Shown: positions 25,528-33,487 of the stretch, in pieces | Layout: each line of letters starts with the position of its first letter | How positions within the stretch are numbered: position 1 is the stretch's first letter | Assembly (NCBI GenBank): GCA_963720645.1 | Contig: CAVRFX010000008.1 | Span: 1-64,000, forward strand | Length of the DNA stretch: 64,000 bases | Direction of reading: 5' to 3' | Origin: RYN-230 sp963720645 | Lineage (GTDB): Bacteria > Actinomycetota > Actinomycetes > Streptosporangiales > Streptosporangiaceae | Translations under genes and position numbers: made by a program | Notes under the pieces: model-generated | Seen by the model: only the letters and a program-made list of their open reading frames with translations | Told to the model about the DNA's origin: nothing | The model's database searches: none

Positions 25528-25887
25528 CTACTGGGCAGGCTGGTTGAAGATCACGACGAGGCTGACGATCTTCCCGTCGCGGACGCTGAAGTAGTTCGAC
25601 AGGACGAGCTCGTCGGGCAGGCCGGTCTTGTCGAAGTTGCCGGTGTAGGACCCGCGGACGATCGTGTCCCCGTAGTGATCGAGCACCTCGCGGACGTCGA
25701 TCTGGACCTTGTCGCCGGCCATCTCCTTCTCCACCCACCGGCGGATCGCGCTGGCGCCGGCGAACTCGCGGCGGGCGTCGTTGACGTATGCGTCGTCGGC
25801 GAACGTGGCCATGATGGCGTCGGTGTCCAGCGCGTTGACCGCGGCGATGTGGGCGGCGATGACCCCGGTCAGCTCGGTCGCTTGCAT
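25528..25887 (-). CDS. SnoaL/NTF2-like protein
   Basis: 119 residues. Typical nuclear-transport-factor-2-like pattern: IAAHIAAVNALDTDAIMATFADDAYVND, SAIRRWVEKEMAG, and the C-terminal strand pair YFSVRDGKIVSLVVIF. These are small cone-shaped domains used as enzymes or ligand binders. It is divergent from the MerR regulator, so possibly its target. Confidence 0.85.
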   Translation of the reverse strand: MQATELTGVIAAHIAAVNALDTDAIMATFADDAYVNDARREFAGASAIRRWVEKEMAGDKVQIDVREVLDHYGDTIVRGSYTGNFDKTGLPDELVLSNYFSVRDGKIVSLVVIFNQPAQ

Positions 25888-25987
25888 GGTGGGTGCTCCT
25901 TTCCTGGTGCCGGCCCTCGTGGCCGGGCCATCACCACCCTGGCGGCTGCCGCGAGGGGAGGGTCAACCGCGGGCAGCGCGCGTGACT

Positions 25988-26002
25988 CTCCCCCTGGGGG
26001 AG
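25988..26002 (+). promoter_or_regulatory. Probable MerR operator
   Basis: Perfect 15-bp palindrome CTCCCCCTGGGGGAG centred on one base, directly upstream of the merR start and downstream of GTGACT. MerR regulators bind such dyads between widely spaced -35 and -10 elements, so autoregulation is likely. Seen in sequence; binding is inferred. Confidence 0.65.
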
Positions 26003-26018
26003 GATGCAGACTCGTGTC

Positions 26019-26858
26019 ATGCAGAACGGCCTGGCGATCGGGGACTTCGCCCGCGCGACCCACCTGAGCGTGAAGACGCTGCGCTATTACCACCGCGTCG
26101 GCCTGCTGGAGCCCGCTGACGTGGACCAGGACACCGGCTACCGCCGCTACACCACCGCCCAGATCCCGGCCGCCCAGATCATCCGGCGTTTCCGGGACCT
26201 GGACATGCCCGTGGACGAGGTCAGGCAGGTCCTGGCCGCCCCGGACCTGGAGACCCGCAACGAGCTCATCGCGGCGCACCTGAACCGGCTGGAAGAGGGG
26301 CTGACCCGCACCCAGGACGCGGTTGCGTCGCTGCGCGACCTGCTGGCCCGCCCGGCCCCGCCCAGCCTGGCCGAGATCGGCCGGCGGCGGGTGGACGCCA
26401 CGCCCGCCGCCGCGATCAGTGAGGTGCTGGACATGCAGGACGCCGGGCCCTGGTTCCAGGGCGCGCTCGGCGAGCTGTACGCCACGATGGACGCGCAGGG
26501 CGTGGTCCCCGGCGGCCCGAGCGGCGGCGTCTACGCGACCGAGCTGTTCTCCCACGGCCTGGGCCAGGCCACCGTCTTCGTGCCGTGCGCCGGGCCGGTC
26601 CGGCCCATGGGCCGGGTGACGTCGCTGGTCGTGCCGCCTGTGGAGCTGGCCACCATCGTCCACCCGGGGCCGCACGCCGACATCGACCGCGCCTACGGTT
26701 CGCTGGCCACCTACGTCACCGAGCACGTGCTCGCGGTGGACGGGCCGATCCGCGAGTACTACCTGGTCGGCCGCCGGGACACCGCGGAGGCCTCCGAGTG
26801 GCGCACCGAGATCGGCTGGCCCATCTTCCACACCGGACCCGCGCCCGACGACGCGTGA
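26019..26858 (+). CDS. MerR-family regulator with GyrI-like effector domain
   Basis: 279 residues. The N-terminal MerR HTH (AIGDFARATHLSVKTLRYYHRVGLLEP, then GYRRYTTAQ) and a coiled linker (about 75-115) are clear. The C-terminal half (HPGPHADIDRAYGSLATYVTEHVL, then IREYYLVG, then TEIGWPI) matches GyrI-like small-molecule-binding domains, as in BmrR/multidrug sensors. ATG 26019 or ATG 26004 could initiate. The palindrome at 25988-26002 is a likely self-operator, and the SnoaL-like gene is divergent. Confidence 0.9.
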   Translation: MQNGLAIGDFARATHLSVKTLRYYHRVGLLEPADVDQDTGYRRYTTAQIPAAQIIRRFRDLDMPVDEVRQVLAAPDLETRNELIAAHLNRLEEGLTRTQDAVASLRDLLARPAPPSLAEIGRRRVDATPAAAISEVLDMQDAGPWFQGALGELYATMDAQGVVPGGPSGGVYATELFSHGLGQATVFVPCAGPVRPMGRVTSLVVPPVELATIVHPGPHADIDRAYGSLATYVTEHVLAVDGPIREYYLVGRRDTAEASEWRTEIGWPIFHTGPAPDDA

Positions 26859-26862
26859 CTCG

Positions 26863-28350
26863 TCAGCCGGGGTCGGGCCGGCTGCCGCTGAGCACGGCCA
26901 CCAGCCGGGCCACCGCGCCGGTGAACCCGTGCTCGGGCGGGGTCGCGTAGCCGATGACCAGCGCAGGCCGCTGCGGGCCGGGCCCCGGACTGTAGTGCCG
27001 CAGCCCGTCGAGAGCCAGGTCGTGCCGGGCCGCGGCCCGGGCGATGACCTCGTCCTCATCCAGGCCCGGTGGCAGTTCCAGCAGTGCGTGCAGCCCGGCG
27101 GCCACCCCGGTGACCCGCGCCTGGGGCACCTGGCGCCGGACCGCGGCGACGAGGTGATCCCGGCGCCGCCGGTACGCCAGCCGGGAACGGCGGACCTGCC
27201 GGTCGTAGGCTCCGCAGGCCAGGAACTCGGCCAGCGTGAGCTGGTCGAAGCTGCTGGAGTACCGGTCGGTGCGGGCCTTGGCCGCCGTGACCTCCCCGAC
27301 CAGGCAGGCGGGCAGGACGAGCCAGCCCAGCCGCAGGCCCGGCGCGAGGCTCTTGCTGGCCGTCCCGGCGTAGATGACCTGCTCGGGCCCGAGCGCCTGC
27401 ATGGCCCCGACCGGCTGGCGGTCGTAGCGGAACTCCCCGTCGTAGTCGTCCTCGATGAGGAAGCCGCCGGTCCGCGCGGCCCATTCGACAGCCCGGGTGC
27501 GCCGGCCGGGCGCGAGCACCCCGCCGAGCGGGAACTGGTGCGCGGGAGTCAGCAGGACGGCGTCCGCGTCCCCCGCCCCGCCCGCGTCCCCCGGCCCGCC
27601 CGTGTTCCCGGGCCTGCCCGTGTCCCCGGGCCCGCCTGCGTCCCGGGGCCCACCCGTGCCGAGGACCGCGCCGCCCTGGTCCACCGAGAGCAGGCGGGTG
27701 CGCAGCCCGTGCCCGGCCGCGATGCCGCGCAGGTCCGGCAGGCCGTACTCCTCCATGGCCAGGGTCGTGGCGCCCCGGGCCCGCAGCGCCTGGCAGATCA
27801 GGCCGAGTCCCTGGGTGAAGCCGGAGCAGATCACGATCCGGTCCGGGCTGACCCGCACGCCACGGGCCCGGGCCAGGTACCCGGCCAGGGCCTGGTGCAG
27901 CTCCGGCCGGCCGCGCGCGTCCGGGGCGTCGCCGAACGCCTCGGCCGCGGCCGCGTTCAGCGCCCGGCGCGCCGCCGCCAGCCAGCGGGACAGGGGGAAG
28001 GCGGCCACGTCGGGCGACCCGGGGCGAAGGTCGTAGCGCAGCCGGCGCGGCACCCCGCCGGGCGCGGGCACCGCCTCGGCCGCGGGCGCCCGCCCGGCGA
28101 CCCGGGTGACCGAGCCCTGCCGGGCCACCAGCCAGCCCTCGGCGACCAGCTGCCCGTAGACGTCGACCACGGTGTTGCGGGCGACCCCCAGGTCGGCGGC
28201 CAGCGAGCGGGAAGACGGCAGGCGCAGCCCGGACGCCAGCCGCCCGGACCGCACCGCCTCGCGGAGCTGGTCTTCCAGGCTGGCGCGCAGCCGCGGCCCG
28301 GTGCGGTCCAGGTGCAGGTCCACCCCGGAACTGGCCCACGTTTCTGGCAT
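26863..28350 (-). CDS. pdxR: MocR/PdxR-type regulator (GntR HTH plus aminotransferase fold)
   Basis: 495 residues. GntR wHTH at about 20-85 (LREAVRSGRLASGLRLPSSR, AADLGVARNTVVDVYGQLV), then a fold-I aminotransferase domain with the PLP-binding Lys in YAGTASKSLAPGLRLGW and FLIEDDYDGEFRYDRQP. PdxR proteins activate pyridoxal phosphate synthesis genes, while other MocR members control different targets. No pdxST is in view, so pdxR is tentative. A Gly/Asp/Pro-rich insert (GGPRDAGGPGDTGRPGNTGG) at about 235-260 derives from a 15-18 bp DNA repeat. Confidence 0.85.
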   Translation of the reverse strand: MPETWASSGVDLHLDRTGPRLRASLEDQLREAVRSGRLASGLRLPSSRSLAADLGVARNTVVDVYGQLVAEGWLVARQGSVTRVAGRAPAAEAVPAPGGVPRRLRYDLRPGSPDVAAFPLSRWLAAARRALNAAAAEAFGDAPDARGRPELHQALAGYLARARGVRVSPDRIVICSGFTQGLGLICQALRARGATTLAMEEYGLPDLRGIAAGHGLRTRLLSVDQGGAVLGTGGPRDAGGPGDTGRPGNTGGPGDAGGAGDADAVLLTPAHQFPLGGVLAPGRRTRAVEWAARTGGFLIEDDYDGEFRYDRQPVGAMQALGPEQVIYAGTASKSLAPGLRLGWLVLPACLVGEVTAAKARTDRYSSSFDQLTLAEFLACGAYDRQVRRSRLAYRRRRDHLVAAVRRQVPQARVTGVAAGLHALLELPPGLDEDEVIARAAARHDLALDGLRHYSPGPGPQRPALVIGYATPPEHGFTGAVARLVAVLSGSRPDPG

Positions 28351-28396
28351 GAAAGTGGAGCTTACCCGTGCGCCGGTTCAGCCGTAGGTTCGGCTT

Positions 28397-28912
28397 ATGG
28401 CACTCACATATACACACGACGACGCGCCCACCCAGTCCCCGTTCACGATCCCGGTCCGGCTGGACTTCGACAGCCACGCGGCCGGATTCGCCCGGGCCCT
28501 GGCCCAGCTGGACAAGGCGGCCACCAAGGAACTGGACCGGGTGGACTTCGACCCCCGGCTGCGCGAGCTGGTCCGGGTCCGCGCCTCGCAGCTCAACGGC
28601 TGCGCGTACTGCATCGACATGCACAGCCAGGACGCCCGGGCGGTGGGCGAGAGTGAGCGGCGCCTGTATGGCATCTCCGCCTGGCGCGACACGCCCTACT
28701 TCTCCGAACGCGAGCGGGCGGCGCTGGCCTTCACCGAGGCGGTCACGCTGATGGCCGGTGACCACGTCCCGGATGCGGCCTACGAGGCCGTCGCGGCCTG
28801 CTACAGCCCGGATGAGGTCGCCGCGCTGCTGTCCCTGATCATCACGATCAACGCGTGGAACGCCGTCGGGGTGGCCACGCACGCCTGGACGCCGGGCAGC
28901 TACGAGCGCTGA
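28397..28912 (+). CDS. Carboxymuconolactone decarboxylase/AhpD-like protein
   Basis: 171 residues. The CMD signature ELVRVRASQLNGCAYCIDMH contains CxxC followed by H three residues on, the AhpD-type redox site. The C-terminal part (ALLSLIITINAWNAVGVATH) completes the helical fold. Divergent from the MocR regulator with only 46 bp between starts, a pairing common in actinobacteria, so it is probably that regulator's target. Likely peroxidase-like function. Confidence 0.9.
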   Translation: MALTYTHDDAPTQSPFTIPVRLDFDSHAAGFARALAQLDKAATKELDRVDFDPRLRELVRVRASQLNGCAYCIDMHSQDARAVGESERRLYGISAWRDTPYFSERERAALAFTEAVTLMAGDHVPDAAYEAVAACYSPDEVAALLSLIITINAWNAVGVATHAWTPGSYER

Positions 28913-28959
28913 CCCGGCTGATGCTGCCCGGGGCCCCGCCGCGGAGGCGGGACCCCGGG

Positions 28960-29029
28960 CCCATCACCACAGGCCCATCACCACAGGCCCATCACCACAG
29001 GCCCATCACCACAGGCCCATCACCACAGG
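28960..29029. repeat. 14-bp tandem repeat, five exact copies
   Basis: CCCATCACCACAGG is repeated five times without variation between two convergent genes, entering the last codons of ogt. Perfect copies imply recent slippage and likely length polymorphism. Confidence 0.95.
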
Positions 29030-29553
29030 CCGGGGGGCTCAGCGCCCGCGCCCGCCCGCTCCAGGTCCAGCAGCGCCCGCTTGCGGGTCAGGCCGCCGGC
29101 GTAGCCGGTCAGCTTGCCGGTGCTGCCCACCACCCGGTGGCACGGGATCAGGATGCTCAGCGGGTTGCGGCCCACCGCGCCGCCGACGTCCCTGGCGTTC
29201 GCCTCACCGCCGAGGCGCCGGGCCAGGTCGCCGTAGGTGGTCGTCTGCCCGTACGGGATCTCCGCGATCAGCTCCCAGACGCGCCGCTGGAATTCGCCGC
29301 CCCGGGCGTCGAGGGGCAGGTCGAACTGCGTCCGCGTGCCGTCCAGGTACTCCCCGAGCTGCCGCGTGACCTCCGCGAAACCCTGGTCGGTCCGCCGCCC
29401 GAAACTGGCCGGGCTGGGCCGGTACCAGTGGTGCGGGAAGTACAGGCCGGTCAGCATCTCGCCGTCCCGCACGATGGTCAGCTCACCCAGCCGGGTGGCG
29501 AGGACCGTGTGCTGCGTCTCGGTCCGTCGTCCGGCCTGCGTGTCGGTCGTCAT
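29020..29553 (-). CDS. ogt: Methylated-DNA--protein-cysteine methyltransferase
   Basis: 177 residues. Suicide repair of O6-alkylguanine. N-terminal domain TRLGELTIVRDGEMLTGLYF; DNA-binding helix region EFQRRVWELIAEIPYGQTTTYGDLA; active-site ILIPCHRVVGSTGKLTGYAGG with the acceptor Cys. Full family length. It stands apart from the alkylation-repair operon at 30360-32633 but may serve the same stress. Confidence 0.96.
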   Translation of the reverse strand: MTTDTQAGRRTETQHTVLATRLGELTIVRDGEMLTGLYFPHHWYRPSPASFGRRTDQGFAEVTRQLGEYLDGTRTQFDLPLDARGGEFQRRVWELIAEIPYGQTTTYGDLARRLGGEANARDVGGAVGRNPLSILIPCHRVVGSTGKLTGYAGGLTRKRALLDLERAGAGAEPPGLW

Positions 29554-29765
29554 CCTCTGCTCCTTCTGTCACGTCCCCCGTGCCTGGAAACCTGTGGCTG
29601 GAGACCTGTGCGTGGAAGACCTGTGCCTCGAAGACGCATCCGGTCGGCGTTTCGTGAGGTTCCGGGATGTTGATACGCGGGCTCACGTCCCGGCCCCACC
29701 CGGCGTCTTCCTGGCACGTGCACCCGGCCGGGAGCGGCCTGCCCACCGCTAGGAAGGGATGATCC

Positions 29766-30212
29766 ATGTCCACCGAAGCCAACAAGGCTGTCGTGGCCCG
29801 CTGGTTCGACCGGTTCTGGGGCAAGGACTTCGACCCCGGGGTCATCGACGAGCTGGCCGCGCCAGATATCCGGTTCGAGTACTCACTGCACGCCCCCGCC
29901 CGTGGCCGGGACGAGGTGCGCGAGTTCGCCACCAGGTTCCGGGCGGCGTTCCCCGACCTGAATTTCTGGGGGACCGCGGACCTGATCGCCGAGGGTGACT
30001 ATGTGGTCGGCCAGTGGGAGGGAGGCGGCACCCAGACCGGTGAGGCCTTTGACGATATGCCGGTCGGCTCCCTGCCCGCCGGGACCGGGAAGACGCTGCG
30101 GTTCACCGGCATTACCGTGCTGAAGGTCGAGAATGGCCTCATCACCGAGGAGATCGGTCTCGACGACGGCCTCACGGCGCTACAGCAGCTCGGCCTGATC
30201 ACCGGCGCCTGA
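29766..30212 (+). CDS. SnoaL-like ester-cyclase-family protein
   Basis: 148 residues. EANKAVVARWFDRFWGKDFDP, DEVREFATRFRAAFPDLNF, VVGQWEGGGTQTGEAF and TLRFTGITVLKVENGLITEE follow the SnoaL_2/ester cyclase pattern. Role unknown. GGAAGGGATG precedes ATG 29766. The 3' end is invaded by a 14-bp repeat array. Confidence 0.85.
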   Translation: MSTEANKAVVARWFDRFWGKDFDPGVIDELAAPDIRFEYSLHAPARGRDEVREFATRFRAAFPDLNFWGTADLIAEGDYVVGQWEGGGTQTGEAFDDMPVGSLPAGTGKTLRFTGITVLKVENGLITEEIGLDDGLTALQQLGLITGA

Positions 30213-30260
30213 TCACGGGCGCCTGATCACGGGCGCCTGATCACGGTGCCTGATCACCGG
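30193..30260. repeat. 14-bp tandem repeat around GCCTGATCACGGGC
   Basis: Five near-identical units; the first encodes the terminal residues of the upstream protein and the rest are intergenic. The core TGATCA is self-complementary, so the array can form alternative hairpins. Confidence 0.9.
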
Positions 30261-30359
30261 AACTGTGCTCCGGGCCTGGGGATGGGCCCGGAGCGCAGGC
30301 CCGGCCAGCTCGATCCCCGAGGTACCTCACGGAATCCAGATCCAGGACGTCTTCAGGAC

Positions 30360-30950
30360 ATGACAGGCAAACCACCGTTCGAGAGCGTGGTCTCCGCGCA
30401 CGGCCGTACCGTGCTCCGGGTCTGCCGGGCCATCCTCGGCCCAGCCGACGCGGACGACGCCTGGTCGGAGACGTTCCTGTCCGCGCTGAAGGCCTATCCG
30501 GGCCTGCCCGCCGATGCGAACGTCGAGGCCTGGCTGGTCACGATCGCGCACCGCAAGGCCATCGACGTGACCCGCGGCGCCGCCCGCCGTGCGATCCCGG
30601 TGGCCGAGACCCCGGATCGCCCGGCTGGCCCGGACGACCGTCCCGGCCCGCCCTCCAGTGAGCCGCCCTCTGGCGGCGGGGGGCTGGTCGCCGCCGACGA
30701 CCTGGCCGACGCCATCACCCGGCTGCCGGCCAAGCAGAAACAGGCCGTCGCCTATCACTATCTCGCGGGGCTGCCTTACGCGGATGTCGCCGCCATCCTC
30801 GGTGGCACTGCCGAGGCCGCGCGGCGCGCCGCCGCCGACGGCGTCGCCCGGCTGCGCCGCTCCTACCCGGCCGCCGGCCAGCCCGGCCCCGGCCAGTCAG
30901 CCGGCCTGGCCGCTGCGGCCCGTACCTCATCGAAAGGAGCGTCCCGATGA
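30360..30950 (+). CDS. ECF-type RNA polymerase sigma factor
   Basis: 196 residues from ATG 30360. Region 2 is HGRTVLRVCRAILGPADADDAWSETFLSAL and AWLVTIAHRKAIDVTRG; region 4 is AITRLPAKQKQAVAYHYLAGLPYADVAAIL. The linker is Pro/Gly-rich. It overlaps the next gene (ATGA at 30947) and heads a unit of DNA alkylation repair functions. No anti-sigma is visible, so control may be transcriptional or through the C-terminal extension. Confidence 0.88.
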   Translation: MTGKPPFESVVSAHGRTVLRVCRAILGPADADDAWSETFLSALKAYPGLPADANVEAWLVTIAHRKAIDVTRGAARRAIPVAETPDRPAGPDDRPGPPSSEPPSGGGGLVAADDLADAITRLPAKQKQAVAYHYLAGLPYADVAAILGGTAEAARRAAADGVARLRRSYPAAGQPGPGQSAGLAAAARTSSKGASR

Positions 30951-31562
30951 TCACGGACGACACATCCGGGGTGCTGGCGCAGGCCTTCCCCGACGACCCG
31001 GGCCGGCTGAGCCCGGCTGCACACCAGGCTGGCCGCCGCGGCCCAGCAGGACGGCGTCCTCGACGTCGCCTACCGCACCGTGGACAGCCCGGTCGGCCCG
31101 CTGCTGCTGGCCGCTACCGAGCAGGGCCTGATCCGGGTGGCCTTCGCCCGCGAGGGACACGAGGCCGTGCTGCAGGCGCTGGCCGACCAGGTCAGCCCGC
31201 GCATCCTCAGCGCCCCCGTCCGCCTCGACGCGGCCGCCCGGGAACTCGACGAGTACTTCGCCGGCCGTCGGCACACGTTCGACCTGCCGCTGGACTGGCG
31301 GCTGTCGGCCGGGTTCCGCCGCACGGTGCTGGGCCACCTGCCCGAGATCGGGTACGGGCACACGGCCAGCTACTCAGCCGTCGCCCAGCTGGCCGGCAAC
31401 CCGAAGGCGGTCCGCGCCGTCGGCACGGCCTGCGCGACCAACCCGCTGCCGCTCGTGGTGCCCTGCCACCGGGTGGTCCGCTCCGACGGCAGCATGGGCG
31501 GCTACCGCGGCGGCCCCGACGCCAAGCGCACCCTGCTCACCCTGGAGGAGGCAGCAGCATGA
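30947..31562 (+). pseudogene. Methylated-DNA--protein-cysteine methyltransferase, frameshift near 5' end
   Basis: The frame from ATG 30947 (ITDDTSGVLAQAF) shifts at the CCC run 31012-31014; removing one C joins it to LHTRLAAAAQQDG, VAYRTVDSPVGPLLLA and onward to LPLVVPCHRVVRSDGSMGGYRGG, with the acceptor Cys in PCHRV. As written, translation could start at GTG 31080 and give a 160-residue protein with both domains nearly complete. So it may be functional even if the shift is real. Coupled to the sigma gene upstream and the oxygenase downstream by 4-bp overlaps. Confidence 0.8.
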
Positions 31563-32347
31563 GTCCCCTGACCAGCACCCGCACGAACACCGGCACCGGC
31601 ACCGGCACCGGCCCAGCCGGAACCAGAGCTGTCCCCGCCCGCACCTGGCTGGACCGCGTCGAGGACACCGACTGGGACGCGGTCCGCGGCGGCCTGGACG
31701 GCTACGGCTGCGGCCTGACCGGGCCCCTGCTGATCAGCGACGAGGCCGCGGCGATCGCTGCCCTCTACCCCGACGGCACGCGGTTCCGGTCCACGGTCAA
31801 CATGGCCCGGCACCGTTTCGGCGAGGGGGAGTACCGCTACTTCGCCCACCCGTACCCCGAAGCGGTCACCGCGCTCAAGCAGGCCCTGTACCCGAAGCTG
31901 CTGCCGATCGCCCGCGACTGGTGGGGCCGCCTGGGCCGCCCGGCGCCGTGGCCGGACCGCCTGGAGGACTGGCTGGAGGCGTGCCACGCCGCGGGGCAGC
32001 GGAAATCAACCGCGATCCTGCTGCGCTACCGGGCCGGGGACTGGAACGCCCTGCACCGGGACCTGTACGGCGACCTGGTGTTCCCGCTGCAGGTCGTGAT
32101 CAACCTCAGCCACCCGGGCGCCGACCACACTGGCGGGGAGTTCCTGCTCTACGAGCAGCGGCCGCGCGCCCAGTCCCGCGGCACCGCCACGCTCATCCCG
32201 CACGGGCACGGCCTGGTGTTCACCACCCGCGACCGCCCGGTCGAGTCCCGGCGCGGCTGGTCCGCGGCGCCGGTCCGGCACGGCGTGTCCGTCATCCGCT
32301 CCGGCGAGCGGTTCACGCTGGGCCTCGTCTTCCACGACGCGGCCTGA
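31559..32347 (+). CDS. 2-oxoglutarate-Fe(II) oxygenase (AlkB-functional-class candidate)
   Basis: 262 residues. Prolyl-hydroxylase-like 2OG core: iron ligands His166 and Asp168 (LHRDLYGD), distal His241 (RHGVS) and 2OG-binding Arg251 (GERFTL). The N-terminus contains a Thr/Gly repeat (TNTGTGTGTG). Oxidative demethylation of alkylated bases is inferred from position between an AGT and an Ada-type domain; sequence alone shows only the dioxygenase fold. Start overlaps the AGT stop. Confidence 0.85.
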   Translation: MSPLTSTRTNTGTGTGTGPAGTRAVPARTWLDRVEDTDWDAVRGGLDGYGCGLTGPLLISDEAAAIAALYPDGTRFRSTVNMARHRFGEGEYRYFAHPYPEAVTALKQALYPKLLPIARDWWGRLGRPAPWPDRLEDWLEACHAAGQRKSTAILLRYRAGDWNALHRDLYGDLVFPLQVVINLSHPGADHTGGEFLLYEQRPRAQSRGTATLIPHGHGLVFTTRDRPVESRRGWSAAPVRHGVSVIRSGERFTLGLVFHDAA

Positions 32348-32366
32348 TGGCCAGGGCGGGCCGGAC

Positions 32367-32633
32367 ATGACCGCCCGGGCCTACACGCTGCTCGGCGCGG
32401 ACCGGCGGCCGTACCGCAGCGCGGTGCCGGGCCGGCTGGGCGGCCACCGCCGGACCAGGATCTACGGCCGGCTCGACTGCCCGTCGGCCCGGCGGGCACT
32501 GGCCCGCGGGGGTTACGCCGCCCACCGCGTCTTCTTCGCCGACGAGCCGGCCGCGATCGCGGCCGGCTACCGGCCCTGCGCCGTCTGCCTGCCCGCTGCC
32601 TACGCGGCCTGGAAATCGGGCCGCGCGGGGTGA
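32367..32633 (+). CDS. Ada-type zinc-binding domain protein, acceptor Cys replaced
   Basis: 88 residues. YTLLGADRRPYRSAVPG, IYGRLDCPSA, HRVFFADEPAAIAAGYRPCAVCLP parallel the N-terminal domain of Ada (YCRPSCPA ... GFRPCKRC). Three Cys remain (38, 71, 74), but the position equivalent to E. coli Ada Cys38, the phosphotriester-methyl acceptor, is Gly34. It could bind zinc and DNA but not act as a classical methyl sensor. It is the last gene of the sigma-AGT-oxygenase unit and runs into the convergent ynfA-like gene. Confidence 0.82.
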   Translation: MTARAYTLLGADRRPYRSAVPGRLGGHRRTRIYGRLDCPSARRALARGGYAAHRVFFADEPAAIAAGYRPCAVCLPAAYAAWKSGRAG

Positions 32634-32995
32634 GGGCGCCTGGCCGGGAGCCGCGGGCCGGCGCAGCGGCGCGGGGCGAAGTAGATGATCGCCACGCCGG
32701 CCAGCACCACCGCGGCCCCGGCCCAGTCGAAGCGGTCTGGGCGGTTCTTGTCCACGCCCCAGCCCCACAGCAGCGACGCGACCACGAACACGCCGCCGTA
32801 GGCCGCGTAGATCCGCCCGAAGTCGGCACTCTTCTGCAGGGTCGGGATCACCCCGTAGACCACGAGGATGGCCGCGCCCAGGATGCCGACGATGACCGGC
32901 GCCCCATCCCGCAGCCAGCGCCAGACGAGATAACCCCCGCCGATTTCCGCCAGGCCCGCGGCGATGAACAACCCAACCGAGCGTGCATACCCCAT
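32600..32995 (-). CDS. YnfA/UPF0060 membrane protein
   Basis: 131 residues. Four transmembrane helices in the order typical of UPF0060: LFIAAGLAEIGGGYLVW, VIVGILGAAILVVYG, GVFVVASLLWGWGVD, WAGAAVVLAGVAIIYF, with DKNRPDRFDW between helices 3 and 4. It is an SMR-like small transporter with unclear substrate. A 20-residue basic C-terminal extension overlaps the convergent Ada-type gene. Confidence 0.92.
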   Translation of the reverse strand: MGYARSVGLFIAAGLAEIGGGYLVWRWLRDGAPVIVGILGAAILVVYGVIPTLQKSADFGRIYAAYGGVFVVASLLWGWGVDKNRPDRFDWAGAAVVLAGVAIIYFAPRRCAGPRLPARRPHPARPDFQAA

Positions 32996-33056
32996 GGGCC
33001 GATTCTGGCCTGCCCCCGTGCGGCCCGGCACGGGAGCCTGCCGGGCGGCAGAAAGT

Positions 33057-33114
33057 TCAACCATGAGGTTGACCATCACACTGCCGGGCGCCTGAAGCTC
33101 AACCATGTGGTTGA
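33057..33114 (+). promoter_or_regulatory. Twin ArsR-type operators
   Basis: Two dyads TCAACC-ATGA-GGTTGA (33057-33072) and TCAACC-ATGT-GGTTGA (33099-33114), 42 bp apart, about four helical turns. The second overlaps the ribosome-binding site of the regulator. This suggests direct autorepression. The palindromes are visible; binding is inferred. Confidence 0.75.
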
Positions 33115-33121
33115 GGATCTG

Positions 33122-33487
33122 ATGGCCGGCGGGCGCGAGATGGATGAAGTGTTCCGCGCGCTCGCGCACGACACAAGGCGGGCCATGCTCCGCCGGCTGG
33201 CCGGCGGCGAGCTGACCGTGGGGGAACTGGCCCAGCCGCTGGCCATGTCGCTCGCGGCCGCGTCCAAGCACGTCCAGGTGCTGGAGCGGGCCGGGCTGGT
33301 GCACCGCACCGTGCGCGGCCGCCGTCACGTGTGCCGGCTCCGCGCCGCGCCGCTCGCCCTGGCTGAGGCCTGGCTGCGCTGGTACGAGCCATTCTGGAAC
33401 GACCGGCTCGATGCCCTGGCGCACCTCTTCCGCGAGGGCGCCCCGGCGCCGCAAACCCCGAATTTCCCTAACGAAGGGACCGGCTGA
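33122..33487 (+). CDS. ArsR-family transcriptional regulator
   Basis: 121 residues. HTH_20 pattern: DEVFRALAHDTRRAMLRRLAGGELTVGELAQPLAMSLAAASKHVQVLERAGLVHR (shown as adjacent motifs DEVFRALAHDT, GELTVGELAQPL, SLAAASKHVQVLE), then AWLRWYEPFWNDRLDAL. This subgroup is typically paired with an SRPBCC/AHSA1 gene, as here (start 1 bp after the stop). ATG 33122 follows TTGAGGA; ATG 33140 is an alternative. Confidence 0.9.
   Translation: MAGGREMDEVFRALAHDTRRAMLRRLAGGELTVGELAQPLAMSLAAASKHVQVLERAGLVHRTVRGRRHVCRLRAAPLALAEAWLRWYEPFWNDRLDALAHLFREGAPAPQTPNFPNEGTG

Noticed and set aside
30947..31562. Programmed frameshifting in the AGT gene
   Set aside because: There is no slippery heptamer or downstream structure to support it, and the same kind of homopolymer indel recurs across the window.
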